Shown one piece after another: positions 1 to 7,367 of a stretch of 64,000 bases of DNA. Below the pieces are notes generated by a model. That model was given only the letters and a program-made list of their open reading frames with translations, did not search any database and was not told where the DNA came from. Origin of the DNA: Bacillus sp. SA1-12. Its GTDB lineage: Bacteria; Bacillota; Bacilli; Bacillales; Bacillaceae. Position 1 is the stretch's first letter. Each line of letters begins with the position of its first letter. The translations under genes and the position numbers were made by a program. The stretch lies in contig NZ_LATZ01000015.1 in NCBI RefSeq assembly GCF_000981385.1, positions 1-64,000 on the forward strand, in the 5' to 3' direction.

Positions 1-1169
1 ATAGATTTCATTTTTTTCATCTTTTTCACTTTGACATTGTGGGCATGAATTTCTCTGAACTCAGGATTGTTCATCACAAGACACATTGTTGCTAGGTATA
101 AGAATCGCCTTAGACGAGACCTTCCTCTCTTAGAAATGACAATTTGTCCTTTCCATTTACCAGAGCTTGCCTCGACTAAATGTAAACCCGCGTGTCGTAA
201 TAGAGAATTGCCATGTGCGAACTGACTTAGATCACCAGTTTCACCTAAAATGCCACCTAACATTACGATTGTTAATCCTTTTATACTAAGTAGTTTTTCT
301 GTAAAAGTAATACTTCCAAGAGCTTCAGATACTTCTTTATCTACTATTTCCAATTGGCTTGTGGCGAGGTCGAATTCTTCAAGTAATTGTTTTAGGTGTA
401 ATTTATATGCATCATGTGCTTTATCAGTGCCAACAGAATTCTTAGCTAGTTTAATGAGTGCTTCGGCTTTTTTAATACCAGGTTGACGCTTCATCTCTGT
501 TCTCCACCCTGTAACGATATTTATAGCTTCCATCGAACGTAATTCTTTCGGTGTAGGGAATAAACGGAGAGTAGCGATTGCCCCTTTACATGTAACGTCT
601 TTAAAAACTTGTCTAAGTTCAGGGAAAATAATATCAATCCAACGATGGATTTGGTTCGCAGCACTGACATGTCGTTTAACTATGGCATCTCGGTTAGACA
701 TCAATACTCTTAGTTTTTCGAAAGCCTATGTAGTTGGACGAATGAAGGAATAGTATCCATTCTTCACCATATCGGCAATAACCAGAGCGTCTTTTTTGTC
801 ACTTTTGGACTGTGTATTATCTCTGTTTTCTTTGTTCTTTTTAACAAGGTGGGGATTAACAGTTACCACATCAATATTTCGGTCGTAAAGCCATTGGGAC
901 AGGTTTAACCAATAATGCCCTGTAGGTTCCATACCAACGATTTCAGTATCAAGATCTTTTGAGTTTTTTAATTTGTTAATCCAATCTAGTAACCTTGCAA
1001 ATCCATCTTCGTTATTTTCAAAAGATAGTGGATCACCGACCACTATACCACGATAGTTTACAGCTCGTGCTACATGTGTTAGTTGGGCAATGTCTACACC
1101 AACAACAAGATGTTCATCAGAAATTCTTTCAATTAGTTGATTTTGTTTGTCTTGCATTTTAAACTTCAT
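1..1169 (-). pseudogene. IS110-family transposase, interrupted by an in-frame stop and cut by the window edge
   Basis: The first 147 codons encode the RuvC-like DEDD domain of IS110/IS116/IS902 transposases. The expected acidic residues are present: D26 in VGVDIAQ, E81 in GMEPTGHYW, and D124 and D127 in KSDKKDA. A TAG at 726-728 then stops translation. The same frame stays open to the left window edge and encodes the C-terminal Transposase_20 domain, including LSIKGLTIVMLGGILGETGD and SKRGRSRLRRFLYLATM. The lesion is therefore a single nonsense codon, not a frameshift. Start is the ATG at 1167-1169 with GAGGAGC upstream. IS110 elements lack terminal inverted repeats, so the element ends cannot be seen. 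The true 3' end lies outside the window. Confidence 0.85.
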
Positions 1170-1346
1170 ATAAGAGCTCCTCTTTAGATTTGAGTTTTAG
1201 AGTGGTGTCTATACTCTTATCTTACTGAGGGGCTCTATTTTTTTCAAAGTTGATATTAACGCACTACAGGAATGCTAAAGAAGCATTTAGCGACAGAAAG
1301 ACATATCTAATATAGTGTGCTTATCTAGTTGAATGGAGGTCTAATC

Positions 1347-1865
1347 ATGGGCATTAGGAATTATCTGATTGGAGGCGTTTCCGGCTCTGGCAAAACTACG
1401 GTCTGCAACGAATTACAGCGGCGCGGCTACCATGCCATTCATGGTGACCGTGAATTGGTTTATCAAGGCGATCCGGAAACTGGTACCCCGACGGATGGCT
1501 TTAAACCCGAACACCATATTTGGCATGTAGATAAAGTAAAAGCTTTGGTCGCCAATCAGGATGAGGCGGTAACATTTTTCTGCGGTGGTTCGCGGAATTT
1601 TCACAAATACATCGATCTCTTCGACGGCGTGTTTGTCCTTGATGTCGACCTGGAAACCTCTCTCCGGCGGATTGATGAGCGAGTGGCACTGGACCCAACT
1701 GACTGGGGTGGCAGACCAGAGGAACGGGAAATCAGTAAGCGCATGTATCAAACGAAAGAAGGCGTTCCCAAAAACGGGATTATAATCGACGCCACGGCAC
1801 CGATTGATCACGTCGTTGACGAGATCATCCGTCAAAGCGAAGAAAATAAACACCAACGACAGTAA
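1347..1865 (+). CDS. P-loop AAA/kinase-like ATPase
   Basis: This 172-residue protein opens with a Walker A loop at residues 9-17 (GGVSGSGKT). It resembles the small shikimate/gluconate-kinase-like or nucleoside-kinase-like P-loop proteins, and an HGDRELVY segment follows as in that fold. I cannot name the substrate. The ATG at 1347 is chosen because GGAGG at 1335-1339 sits seven bases upstream; a TTG at 1329 would lie upstream of that site. The gene is clearly richer in G+C than its neighbours (frequent GGC, GCG and GAC codons). That is consistent with recent acquisition from a higher-GC host. It lies just outside the IS110 remnant. The general class is confident, the role is not. Confidence 0.75.
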   Translation: MGIRNYLIGGVSGSGKTTVCNELQRRGYHAIHGDRELVYQGDPETGTPTDGFKPEHHIWHVDKVKALVANQDEAVTFFCGGSRNFHKYIDLFDGVFVLDVDLETSLRRIDERVALDPTDWGGRPEEREISKRMYQTKEGVPKNGIIIDATAPIDHVVDEIIRQSEENKHQRQ

Positions 1866-1904
1866 ACTTACGGTTGCGACAGCCCGATACACCGGTGCAC
1901 CTGG

Positions 1905-2115
1905 ATACGAATTTTATTTCAGACATGTTAAATTACGTAGGAAATACACTAGATATTTTAATATATTGGCACTGATTTTAGGGGTAGGGTATCTGATTTG
2001 GGAAGAAATTTATGCCTATCAAGATAACAAAAATCAACAAAATGAAAAACCCGTTCTTCAACTAAAGGGTAGCGATGCTTCAATAAGGAAGGATCGGTTT
2101 TTCTTATTCAAGTAA
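1905..2115 (+). pseudogene. Possible membrane-protein remnant
   Basis: An open frame that overlaps the 3' end of the kinase gene continues to 2115. From about 1905 the DNA changes abruptly from GC-rich to AT-rich. The translation shows a basic stretch (HVKLRRKYTRYF), one hydrophobic segment (NILALILGVGYLIW) and a polar tail. No start codon with a ribosome site lies at the AT-rich boundary. I read it as the C-terminal stub of an unrelated membrane protein joined to the kinase gene. Its last bases (TTATTCAAGTAAC) match the beginning of the dispersed repeat found near 4942. Function is unknown. Confidence 0.3.
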
Positions 2116-2177
2116 CCTGACATTCTAGTGGAGTAACACTAAAATGAATGGTATAGGTACATTAAAGAGGTGTTCTT

Positions 2178-2423
2178 TTGCGAAATTTCTATTGTTTTAT
2201 ATCTTTATTCCTTTTAAGTGGGCTTGTAATGGGTTCTATGGAGAGTGTATTTTTCACCGATATTTTTGGTAAGGCGGGTAATAGTATTCCAACTCTCTTT
2301 GGATTACCTTTAGTTTTTTTAATGCGTGGCTATTTTAAAGATATTAAAAGGTGGCTTTTTTGGTTGTTGTTTGTACTAAGTGTTTTTTCATATCTGGTAC
2401 TTACAATTATTTTTGTTGATTAG
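2178..2423 (+). CDS. Small hypothetical membrane protein
   Basis: An 81-residue protein with about three hydrophobic segments: residues 4-20, a middle one around LFGLPLVFLM, and a C-terminal one around WLFWLLFVLSVFSYLVLTIIF. It starts with TTG at 2178, supported by AAAGAGGTG at 2164-2172. I recognise no family. It is followed at once by a copy of the dispersed intergenic repeat (about 2437-2525). It may be a real small membrane protein, or an orphan carried with the accessory DNA. Confidence 0.45.
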   Translation: MRNFYCFISLFLLSGLVMGSMESVFFTDIFGKAGNSIPTLFGLPLVFLMRGYFKDIKRWLFWLLFVLSVFSYLVLTIIFVD

Positions 2424-2436
2424 TGATAATAACTTT

Positions 2437-2525
2437 TTATTCATCTAACGGGTGCTTTCCTTGAAGATCTGGCTGCTACAAATGCAGCCTATTCTTATTT
2501 TGCTAACGTGGCAGTATTATTTAAG
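2437..2525 (+). repeat. Dispersed intergenic repeat, copy A
   Basis: The copy begins TTATTCATCTAACGGGTGC and contains GAAGATCTGGCTGC. A small hairpin (GGCTGC and GCAGCC) follows, and it ends TTGCTAACGTGGCAG. It closely resembles copy E at 4942-5021 over the first 35 bases, and the 3' part resembles copies B, C and D. All copies lie directly downstream of small orphan genes in the same orientation. Confidence 0.5.
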
Positions 2526-2579
2526 AACACAAATAAGTATCTGTTTCTTTAAGGAATAATACAAAGGAGTGCAAAAGTA

Positions 2580-3113
2580 ATGAAAAGGGAATTTTATAAA
2601 GGTGAAGATTTTTGGATCAAGGATAGTCAGTATAAACGAATTGAGTATCCAATAAACGATGAAATAATAAAAAAAGCAGAAGAGTGCTTGGGAATTAAAT
2701 TCCCTCAGTCATTTATAGATTTAATGAAGATACAAAATGGTGGTGAACTAAACTTTCCTTATTTTATGTTATCTGACGTTAGTACAGAAAAACAGGTATT
2801 TCCTAGTATTGAACCTATTCATTTCGTAGAGGACGATATTAGTATATTATCATCTAAAGAGTTATTAGCAGATACCACTCTTTCAAAAGAGTTTATTGTG
2901 CTGTGGACTGATTTCCATTTCTGGTTGGTTTTCGACTATCGAAATAGAAAAGAGAATCCCCCTGTTCTTTATATTTTCGAGAATTATTCCACAAAGGAAA
3001 TCACTTGGGAATATATAAAAGTATCAGATAGTTTTGACGATTTTTTAAAGCAGTTATTCCGTGTACCATTTTTGGACCCGAAACAGCTAAAAGGAAATTA
3101 CGGACAAAAATAG
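2580..3113 (+). CDS. SMI1/KNR4 (SUKH) family protein, likely orphan immunity protein
   Basis: This 177-residue protein has the SUKH signature near residues 24-60: I..AEECLGIKFPQSFIDLM, then a QNGGEL turn. Later aromatic segments such as IVLWTDFHFWLVFDYR also fit. SUKH-1 proteins commonly act as cytosolic immunity proteins against polymorphic toxins, especially nucleases, and often survive as orphans. No toxin gene lies immediately upstream here, although an LXG toxin lies about 4 kb downstream with its own immunity gene. The ATG at 2580 has AAAGGAG (2563-2569) about ten bases upstream. A strong hairpin terminator at 3202-3233 follows. Family confident, target unknown. Confidence 0.75.
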   Translation: MKREFYKGEDFWIKDSQYKRIEYPINDEIIKKAEECLGIKFPQSFIDLMKIQNGGELNFPYFMLSDVSTEKQVFPSIEPIHFVEDDISILSSKELLADTTLSKEFIVLWTDFHFWLVFDYRNRKENPPVLYIFENYSTKEITWEYIKVSDSFDDFLKQLFRVPFLDPKQLKGNYGQK

Positions 3114-3205
3114 CTATTCAACAAACGGGTGCAATAATTTAAGATAAAGGTTGTCATTTCGGTAGCCTTTCTCTTATTGTGCTAAAGGACAGGATAGTTA
3201 AAAAA
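3114..3205 (+). repeat. Dispersed intergenic repeat, copy B
   Basis: The copy begins CTATTCAACAAACGGGTGC right at the stop codon of the SUKH gene. It has an internal GGTTGTCATTTCGGTAGCC segment and ends TTGTGCTAAAGGACAGGATAG. The ends match copies A, C and E. It runs into the terminator at 3202-3233. Confidence 0.5.
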
Positions 3206-3233
3206 AGAGATGTTCACTAAGACATCTCTTTTT
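3202..3233. terminator. Bidirectional rho-independent terminator
   Basis: A 12-bp perfect stem, AAAAAGAGATGT with ACATCTCTTTTT, encloses an eight-base loop. It has A-rich and T-rich flanks on both strands. It sits between the SUKH gene (+) and the end of the convergent minus-strand gene at 3236, so it can serve both. Confidence 0.85.
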
Positions 3234-3235
3234 GC

Positions 3236-3625
3236 TTACGCACCTATCTCCTCTGCGTGCTTCATCATTTCTTCATCTATGATTTCAACTAATTCTGGAT
3301 CCGTATACATAAGTAAAACAACTTCTCTGGAATGATCCTCAATATGAATTTCAACTTCAATACGTATCTCAGCTTGTTTTCCTTTATAAATAACATTAAA
3401 GGTACCAATTTCTTTTATTTCGTTATCCTTATTCATTTTTTCTATTTGAGCATAAATATTATTGATTTCCCTAGAAGTAAAACCTGAATCCAAAACCGAA
3501 GATGATAACCTTTTTAAAAAAGGTTGTACCTGTTCAAGGTCAAAATTCATTCCAGCTGCTAATGGTACTTCATCGTTGTTTATATTTTCCTTTTTGCTAA
3601 ACATATAGATAGTACCTACAACCAA
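3236..3625 (-). CDS. Hypothetical membrane-anchored protein
   Basis: A 129-residue protein of unknown family. After a short hydrophobic start it is a soluble, acidic domain (FDLEQVQPFLKRLSS, FNVIYKGKQAEIRIEVEIHIEDHSREV). The listed start is a TTG at 3623-3625. The reading frame continues upstream to about 3660 and encodes a strongly hydrophobic run (IFIIVFIIILLVV) that would complete a membrane anchor. That extension has no ATG, GTG or TTG, although a good ribosome site (GGGGTGAAGG) stands just before it. A rare start codon or a one-base frameshift at the 5' end are both possible. The protein probably faces outward on a single N-terminal anchor. Confidence 0.5.
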   Translation of the reverse strand: MVVGTIYMFSKKENINNDEVPLAAGMNFDLEQVQPFLKRLSSSVLDSGFTSREINNIYAQIEKMNKDNEIKEIGTFNVIYKGKQAEIRIEVEIHIEDHSREVVLLMYTDPELVEIIDEEMMKHAEEIGA

Positions 3626-3785
3626 AAGTATTATAATAAAAACAATAATAAAAATTTTGATATGCCTTCACCCCTTTCCATTTACCATTATAAAGCAACA
3701 TTTAATTTCCACTAACTATGTAAATAATTCCAAGTTATCCATATAGAAATGGGAGTAGGTGAAAGAATACTTCTTTCACTATTGA

Positions 3786-3865
3786 TTCAAGAGTTGAAGG
3801 TTCAGCTGCCATTTCTGATGGTTTTCTTTATTGCACTTAAGGGCAGGTTGATTGAAGAAGAAGTG
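3786..3865 (+). repeat. Dispersed intergenic repeat, copy C (partial)
   Basis: It contains GGTTCAGCTGCCATTTCTGATGG and the 3' signature TTGCACTTAAGGGCAGGTTGAT followed by GAAGAAG. This matches the 3' halves of copies B and E. The 5' half is degenerate. Confidence 0.4.
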
Positions 3866-3919
3866 ATAAAACAGTGAGGGATAAAATGAAATTCACCCTA
3901 TAACAAGGAGTTTAAAAAA

Positions 3920-4339
3920 ATGAGTATGACAACCTATATTGGTTTAAATTTTGCAGTAAAACTTAATGAATTTTATACAGAGGATGAAGTTGAAATTGAT
4001 TATGTTTTCTCAGATGAAGAAAATCGTAATGTAGTAAAACAGAAGCATTTTACTACGCCCTATATTTATGAAGTTTTTGAAAAAGGTCATCCTATTTGGC
4101 AGATGAATAAATATCAAAAGACTCATTCTCCTCATAACTACGAAAAATCGAAAAAGACTTTTCTCTATTTATGTCAGCTGCTAAAAGAGTTGCTTCCACA
4201 AGGTGATTATTGTGAAATCTATATTTGTTGGTTGGGTGAAGAAGATGAAGAGCGTGAGGAAGTCTTGAAAATTGATTTAAATAATCTACAAATTGAAACA
4301 GATATTTATGAAAAATGCTTTATTAGAATTGAAAACTAA
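3920..4339 (+). CDS. Hypothetical protein
   Basis: A 139-residue acidic soluble protein with no signal peptide or membrane segment. I do not recognise a family. It shows an N-terminal MTTYIGLNFAVKL strand and a central HSPHNYEKSKKTFLYLCQLLKELLP helix. A C-terminal YCEIYICWLGEEDEE segment follows. Size, acidity and position among orphan immunity genes would suit another immunity-type protein, but that is inference only. The ATG at 3920 has AAGGAG at 3905-3910, nine bases upstream. A repeat copy lies on each side (3786-3865 and about 4407-4478), the same arrangement as the neighbouring orphan genes. Confidence 0.55.
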   Translation: MSMTTYIGLNFAVKLNEFYTEDEVEIDYVFSDEENRNVVKQKHFTTPYIYEVFEKGHPIWQMNKYQKTHSPHNYEKSKKTFLYLCQLLKELLPQGDYCEIYICWLGEEDEEREEVLKIDLNNLQIETDIYEKCFIRIEN

Positions 4340-4406
4340 AGGGCTTAACTCAAAATAAGTTTAGCACTCTTTTTTTGTTGAACTTACTAAACTAGAGGGT
4401 AGCTTG

Positions 4407-4478
4407 AGTTGAAGAATAAAAGGGTTGCTGCGACAGCCATTTTTTTTATTGTACGAACGGAGTAGTTTACTTCCAGAA
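4407..4478 (+). repeat. Dispersed intergenic repeat, copy D (partial)
   Basis: It contains GGGTTGCTGCGACAGCC followed by a T-run, then TTATTGTACGAACGGAGTAGT. This matches the centre and 3' part of copies B and E. It lies between the 3920 gene and the Nudix gene. Confidence 0.4.
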
Positions 4479-4539
4479 GAAATAGATATTTTAATGTAGA
4501 AAGTTTTATGTAAAGTAAGCAATAAGTGGGAGTTTTTAT

Positions 4540-4953
4540 ATGAAAAAACGGCTTGGATCTGCGGGAGTTTGCATTAAAGAAAAGAAAGTACTAATGGTAT
4601 TACAAGGAAAACAGGATGAACCAAAACGTTGGTCTGTCCCTTCAGGTGGATTAGAAGAAAGAGAAACGTTTGAAGAATGTTGTGTCAGGGAGTTAAGGGA
4701 AGAAACTGGGTTTAACGTAGAGGTAATACGACCTATTTTCCAAAAAGAGAGTCATTACGGGGATGTAAGATATTTTGACGTAAAGATTATTGGAGGAGAA
4801 GCAAAAATCCAAGACCCTGATAATTTGATTTATAATATTGCTTGGAAAAATATCGAGGAAATAAAGACTTTAGACTTATCATTTCTAGATGATAGAGCCT
4901 TTTTAATTGACTACATGACAAGAGAATCCAAGTCTAAGTCATTATTCAAGTAA
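4540..4953 (+). CDS. Nudix hydrolase
   Basis: A 137-residue single-domain Nudix protein. The full Nudix box (G-x5-E-x7-REUxEExGU) is visible from residue 37: G in SGGLEERETFEE, then RELREETGF. It is therefore expected to hydrolyse a nucleoside diphosphate linked to another group, using Mg2+ bound by the REEXEE glutamates. The substrate cannot be read from sequence. The ATG at 4540 follows GTGGGAG at 4526-4532. The last residues (SLFK) are encoded by the start of repeat copy E. The natural C-terminus may therefore have been replaced or extended by the repeat. Confidence 0.85.
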   Translation: MKKRLGSAGVCIKEKKVLMVLQGKQDEPKRWSVPSGGLEERETFEECCVRELREETGFNVEVIRPIFQKESHYGDVRYFDVKIIGGEAKIQDPDNLIYNIAWKNIEEIKTLDLSFLDDRAFLIDYMTRESKSKSLFK

Positions 4954-5021
4954 CGGATGCTATCCTTTAAGATCTGGTTGTTGCGGTGAATCTTGTACGA
5001 ACGGGCAGGATAGTGGAAGAT
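4942..5021 (+). repeat. Dispersed intergenic repeat, copy E
   Basis: It begins TTATTCAAGTAACGGATGC and contains AAGATCTGGTTGTTGC. It ends TTGTACGAACGGGCAGGATAG. The first 35 bases parallel copy A with about five differences. It overlaps the stop codon of the Nudix gene. Confidence 0.5.
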
Positions 5022-5093
5022 GTCGTTGACTCTAATTGGAGATACTTGTTAATATAGTGGCATGAAATTGTATTTACAAAAAGGATGACTGTC

Positions 5094-5123
5094 ATGAAAA
5101 AAGCAGTGAAAATGGCCTCCTAA
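5094..5123 (+). CDS. cat leader peptide (MKKAVKMAS)
   Basis: A nine-codon reading frame (ATG at 5094, TAA at 5121-5123) with its own AAGGATG ribosome site at 5081-5087. Its last codons form the left arm of the hairpin that buries the cat ribosome site. In Gram-positive cat genes, a drug-stalled ribosome on such a leader opens the hairpin and allows translation. Size, spacing and overlap with the stem fit that mechanism closely. Confidence 0.8.
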   Translation: MKKAVKMAS

Positions 5124-5148
5124 GATAAAATTAAGTATTTTAGGAGGC
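5115..5148 (+). promoter_or_regulatory. Translational attenuator hairpin sequestering the cat ribosome site
   Basis: GCCTCCTAA at 5115-5123 pairs perfectly with TTAGGAGGC at 5140-5148. The stem extends inward by four more pairs (one G-U) to give about 13 bp around an eight-base loop. The right arm contains the AGGAGG ribosome site (5142-5147) of the acetyltransferase gene. Translation should be off unless a ribosome stalls in the leader. Confidence 0.85.
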
Positions 5149-5156
5149 GTTTGAAT

Positions 5157-5804
5157 ATGAAATTCAATATGATAAATCGTAACAATTGGTATCGAAAAGA
5201 ATACTTTGAACACTTTTTACAACAACAAACAACGTTCAGTATTACGAATGAAATTAATATTACTATTCTTATGAAGAACTTAAAGAGAAAAAATTATAAG
5301 TTATACCCTGCGTTTATTTTTATGGTGACAAAAATAGTTAATTCCCACATAGAATTTAGAATTAGTTTTGATTCAGAAGGTAATTTAGGTTATTGGACAG
5401 AGATTTGCCCTTCTTATACAATTTTTGATAAGAAGAAGCACACATTTTCTGCCATCTGGTCACCGAATGTAGATCATTTTTCTGAGTTTCATTCTCAATA
5501 TAATAAGGATGTAGAAAAATACAATGGCACAGGTAGCTTATTTCCAAAAACACCTATACCAGAAAATAATATTCCTATATCTATGATCCCTTGGAGTTCT
5601 TTTACAGCATTTAATTTAAATATTAATAATGGTGGAGATTTTCTTTTGCCAATTATAACTGGGGGTAAATATTTTCAAGTAAATGGTGAATTAATCTTAC
5701 CTGTCTCGTTACAAATTCATCATGCTGTTTGTGATGGTTTTCATGCGAGTGTTTTTATGAATGATTTACAAAAACTTGCTTATGAAAGTACAGACTGGAT
5801 CTAG
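5157..5804 (+). CDS. cat: Chloramphenicol O-acetyltransferase, type A
   Basis: A 215-residue protein of normal CAT length that transfers acetyl from acetyl-CoA to the 3-hydroxyl of chloramphenicol. The family signature HHAVCDGFHAS lies at about residues 188-198; the second His is the catalytic base and Asp193 is the structural partner. Other CAT features are RKEYFEHF near the N-terminus and the FRISF strand. The ATG at 5157 is preferred over the TTG at 5151: AGGAGG at 5142-5147 is nine bases from the ATG and only three from the TTG. Expression should be drug-inducible through the leader and hairpin just upstream. The sequence is distinct from the commonest plasmid cat genes as far as I can judge by eye. 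Confidence 0.93.
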   Translation: MKFNMINRNNWYRKEYFEHFLQQQTTFSITNEINITILMKNLKRKNYKLYPAFIFMVTKIVNSHIEFRISFDSEGNLGYWTEICPSYTIFDKKKHTFSAIWSPNVDHFSEFHSQYNKDVEKYNGTGSLFPKTPIPENNIPISMIPWSSFTAFNLNINNGGDFLLPIITGGKYFQVNGELILPVSLQIHHAVCDGFHASVFMNDLQKLAYESTDWI

Positions 5805-6026
5805 TTGTTCATTGGGGAAAATATCTATAAGCGGAACTGTTAAATCAGTTCCTTTCTTACCTTTCTTAATAGAAATACCCACAAAGTTTGTGAAAAAGTA
5901 ACGTGGGCTTTGCTTCAATAAGGAGCAAGGTTCCAACAAATGATCATATAACTGAATAGCAAGTTTTGTTGTTCTTCTAAGATTGGAACAGTCGTACTGT
6001 TGTTTAAAGTTTATATCCACATACAC
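5766..6026 (-). CDS. Hypothetical small protein (doubtful)
   Basis: An 86-codon frame on the minus strand with a GTG start at 6024-6026 and a good AAGGAGA site nine bases upstream. Its 3' end overlaps the end of cat by about 39 bases. The protein is basic and soluble (SNLRRTTKLAIQLYDHLLEP, FVGISIKKGKKG). I recognise no family. It could be a remnant of a transposase or simply a chance frame. Confidence 0.25.
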   Translation of the reverse strand: MYVDINFKQQYDCSNLRRTTKLAIQLYDHLLEPCSLLKQSPRYFFTNFVGISIKKGKKGTDLTVPLIDIFPNEQLDPVCTFISKFL

Positions 6027-6147
6027 GAAGGAAAATCTCCTTCTTATTTATCTGATATTTGATTCTTGACATATAAAGTGTTTGTTAAAAACGTTAAAAT
6101 ATTTGTCTTAAAATATTCTTTCAGATGAAGTTTATTGTTCCCTCAAC

Positions 6148-6180
6148 AAAGCGATGACCTAAATAATCATCGCTTTTATC
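6148..6180 (+). terminator. Rho-independent terminator
   Basis: AAAGCGATGA (6148-6157) pairs with TCATCGCTTT (6168-6177) and runs into TTTTATCTTTT. It lies about 340 bases past cat with no gene between on the plus strand, and may end the cat transcript. Confidence 0.65.
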
Positions 6181-6220
6181 TTTTCAATTGAACGTAAAAA
6201 GGTTAGTTCTATTAGTTAAA

Positions 6221-6303
6221 CTAAAATGGGCTTTCCTTCAATAGATACAGTTGCCATTTAAAACTGTTTATATGGGCAAAATTCCTGTAATAAATGAAGT
6301 GAA
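6221..6303 (+). repeat. Dispersed intergenic repeat, copy F (degenerate)
   Basis: It holds GGGCTTTCCTTCAATAGAT, CAGTTGCCATTTAAAACTG (a small inverted repeat) and ATGGGCAAAATTCCTGTAAT followed by AAATGAAGTG. The 3' part closely matches copy G near 7085. Apart from this, 6180-6460 shows nothing I can call. Confidence 0.35.
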
Positions 6304-6480
6304 AAAAATAAATTTGTGAAGAAATATACTTAAACAATCAGGAGCAATAGTTAAAGATGGAGATCGCAGGCGGTCTTTTGCTGCTTGTTGCGCCAGCGTG
6401 CAGGTTTGCTTAAAAAGGATTTTTCAAAAGACTACTAATAGATTTAGGTCGATCCAGTTAGAAAAGGAGTTATAGACAAG

Positions 6481-6978
6481 ATGATTTCTTTAAGAAATGT
6501 TCAGGCTGCAGATTTAGAACAGCTGTTACTTATTGAGAATGAAGGCTTTCCGATAGAAGAAGCTGCCACGAAAGAAGCATTTGTAGAGAGGATACAGTTG
6601 ATACCTGATACCTATATTGTGGCAGTAAAGGAAGGGGAGATCCTTGGTTACATTAATGGACCTATCATTAATCAACCATACATTACCGATAATCTTTTTG
6701 AGAAAATCAAGGAGAACCCGAAAAGAGGCGGATATCAGAGTATTTTAGGATTAGCTGTGTCCAAACAGGCAAGAAATCAAGGGATTTCAAAGATATTAAT
6801 TGAGAAAATGGAAGAGCTTGTAAAAGAAAATGAAAGAGAAGGAATGACTTTAACATGTAAACAGGAATTAGTTTCTTTTTATGAAAAATTTGGATTTGTT
6901 AATCATGGCATGTCTGAATCCCAACATGGAGGAGTACGATGGTATAACATGGTTAAATTAAGAGAGGCTATGGATTAA
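6481..6978 (+). CDS. GNAT family N-acetyltransferase
   Basis: A 165-residue GCN5-related acetyltransferase. Motif A is present around residues 96-118: LGLAVSKQARNQGISKILI, with the Q/RxxGxx acetyl-CoA pyrophosphate loop as QARNQGIS. Motif B-like LVSFYEKFGFVNHG lies near residue 141. The pattern is closest to the arylalkylamine/spermidine-type small GNATs, and the acceptor is unknown. The ATG at 6481 follows AAAAGGAG. Repeat copies flank it on both sides, so it belongs to the same set of independently arranged orphan genes as its neighbours. Confidence 0.85.
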   Translation: MISLRNVQAADLEQLLLIENEGFPIEEAATKEAFVERIQLIPDTYIVAVKEGEILGYINGPIINQPYITDNLFEKIKENPKRGGYQSILGLAVSKQARNQGISKILIEKMEELVKENEREGMTLTCKQELVSFYEKFGFVNHGMSESQHGGVRWYNMVKLREAMD

Positions 6979-6994
6979 TCCTTTTACCTTAAAG

Positions 6995-7112
6995 CGGATA
7001 ATGGTGACACCTACTAGTAAACTGCAGCAAGAGAATAAACAGAATTTGTGGAAGAGTCATCTCTTGCTCTCATGTATACGGGCAGCATTCCTGTAATAGA
7101 TGAAGTGGTGAT
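6995..7112 (+). repeat. Dispersed intergenic repeat, copy G (degenerate)
   Basis: It ends TGTATACGGGCAGCATTCCTG, then TAATAGATGAAGTG, almost the same as the end of copy F. An internal AAGAGTCATCTCTT inverted repeat lies at its centre. The 7112-7367 stretch between it and the LXG gene shows no further gene. Confidence 0.35.
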
Positions 7113-7367
7113 TGAGTATTTTGGAAAGTTTAAAATGAGCTATTTTTTTAGTGAATAATGGGTTTACTAATTTATCCACTCGATCATAAATGATTGATTT
7201 GTCCTATATCTTTTTCATTACTTATGTATTCCTGTTTTTGTCCGGAATTCCCCTTCATTTATGTACGAAACTCACAATCTATGATATTGGTAAATAGTAG
7301 CAAATAAAATCGTCTCCTTACATGCAGAAAAAGGGACCGAATAACCCATAATGAGGTGCCAATGACG

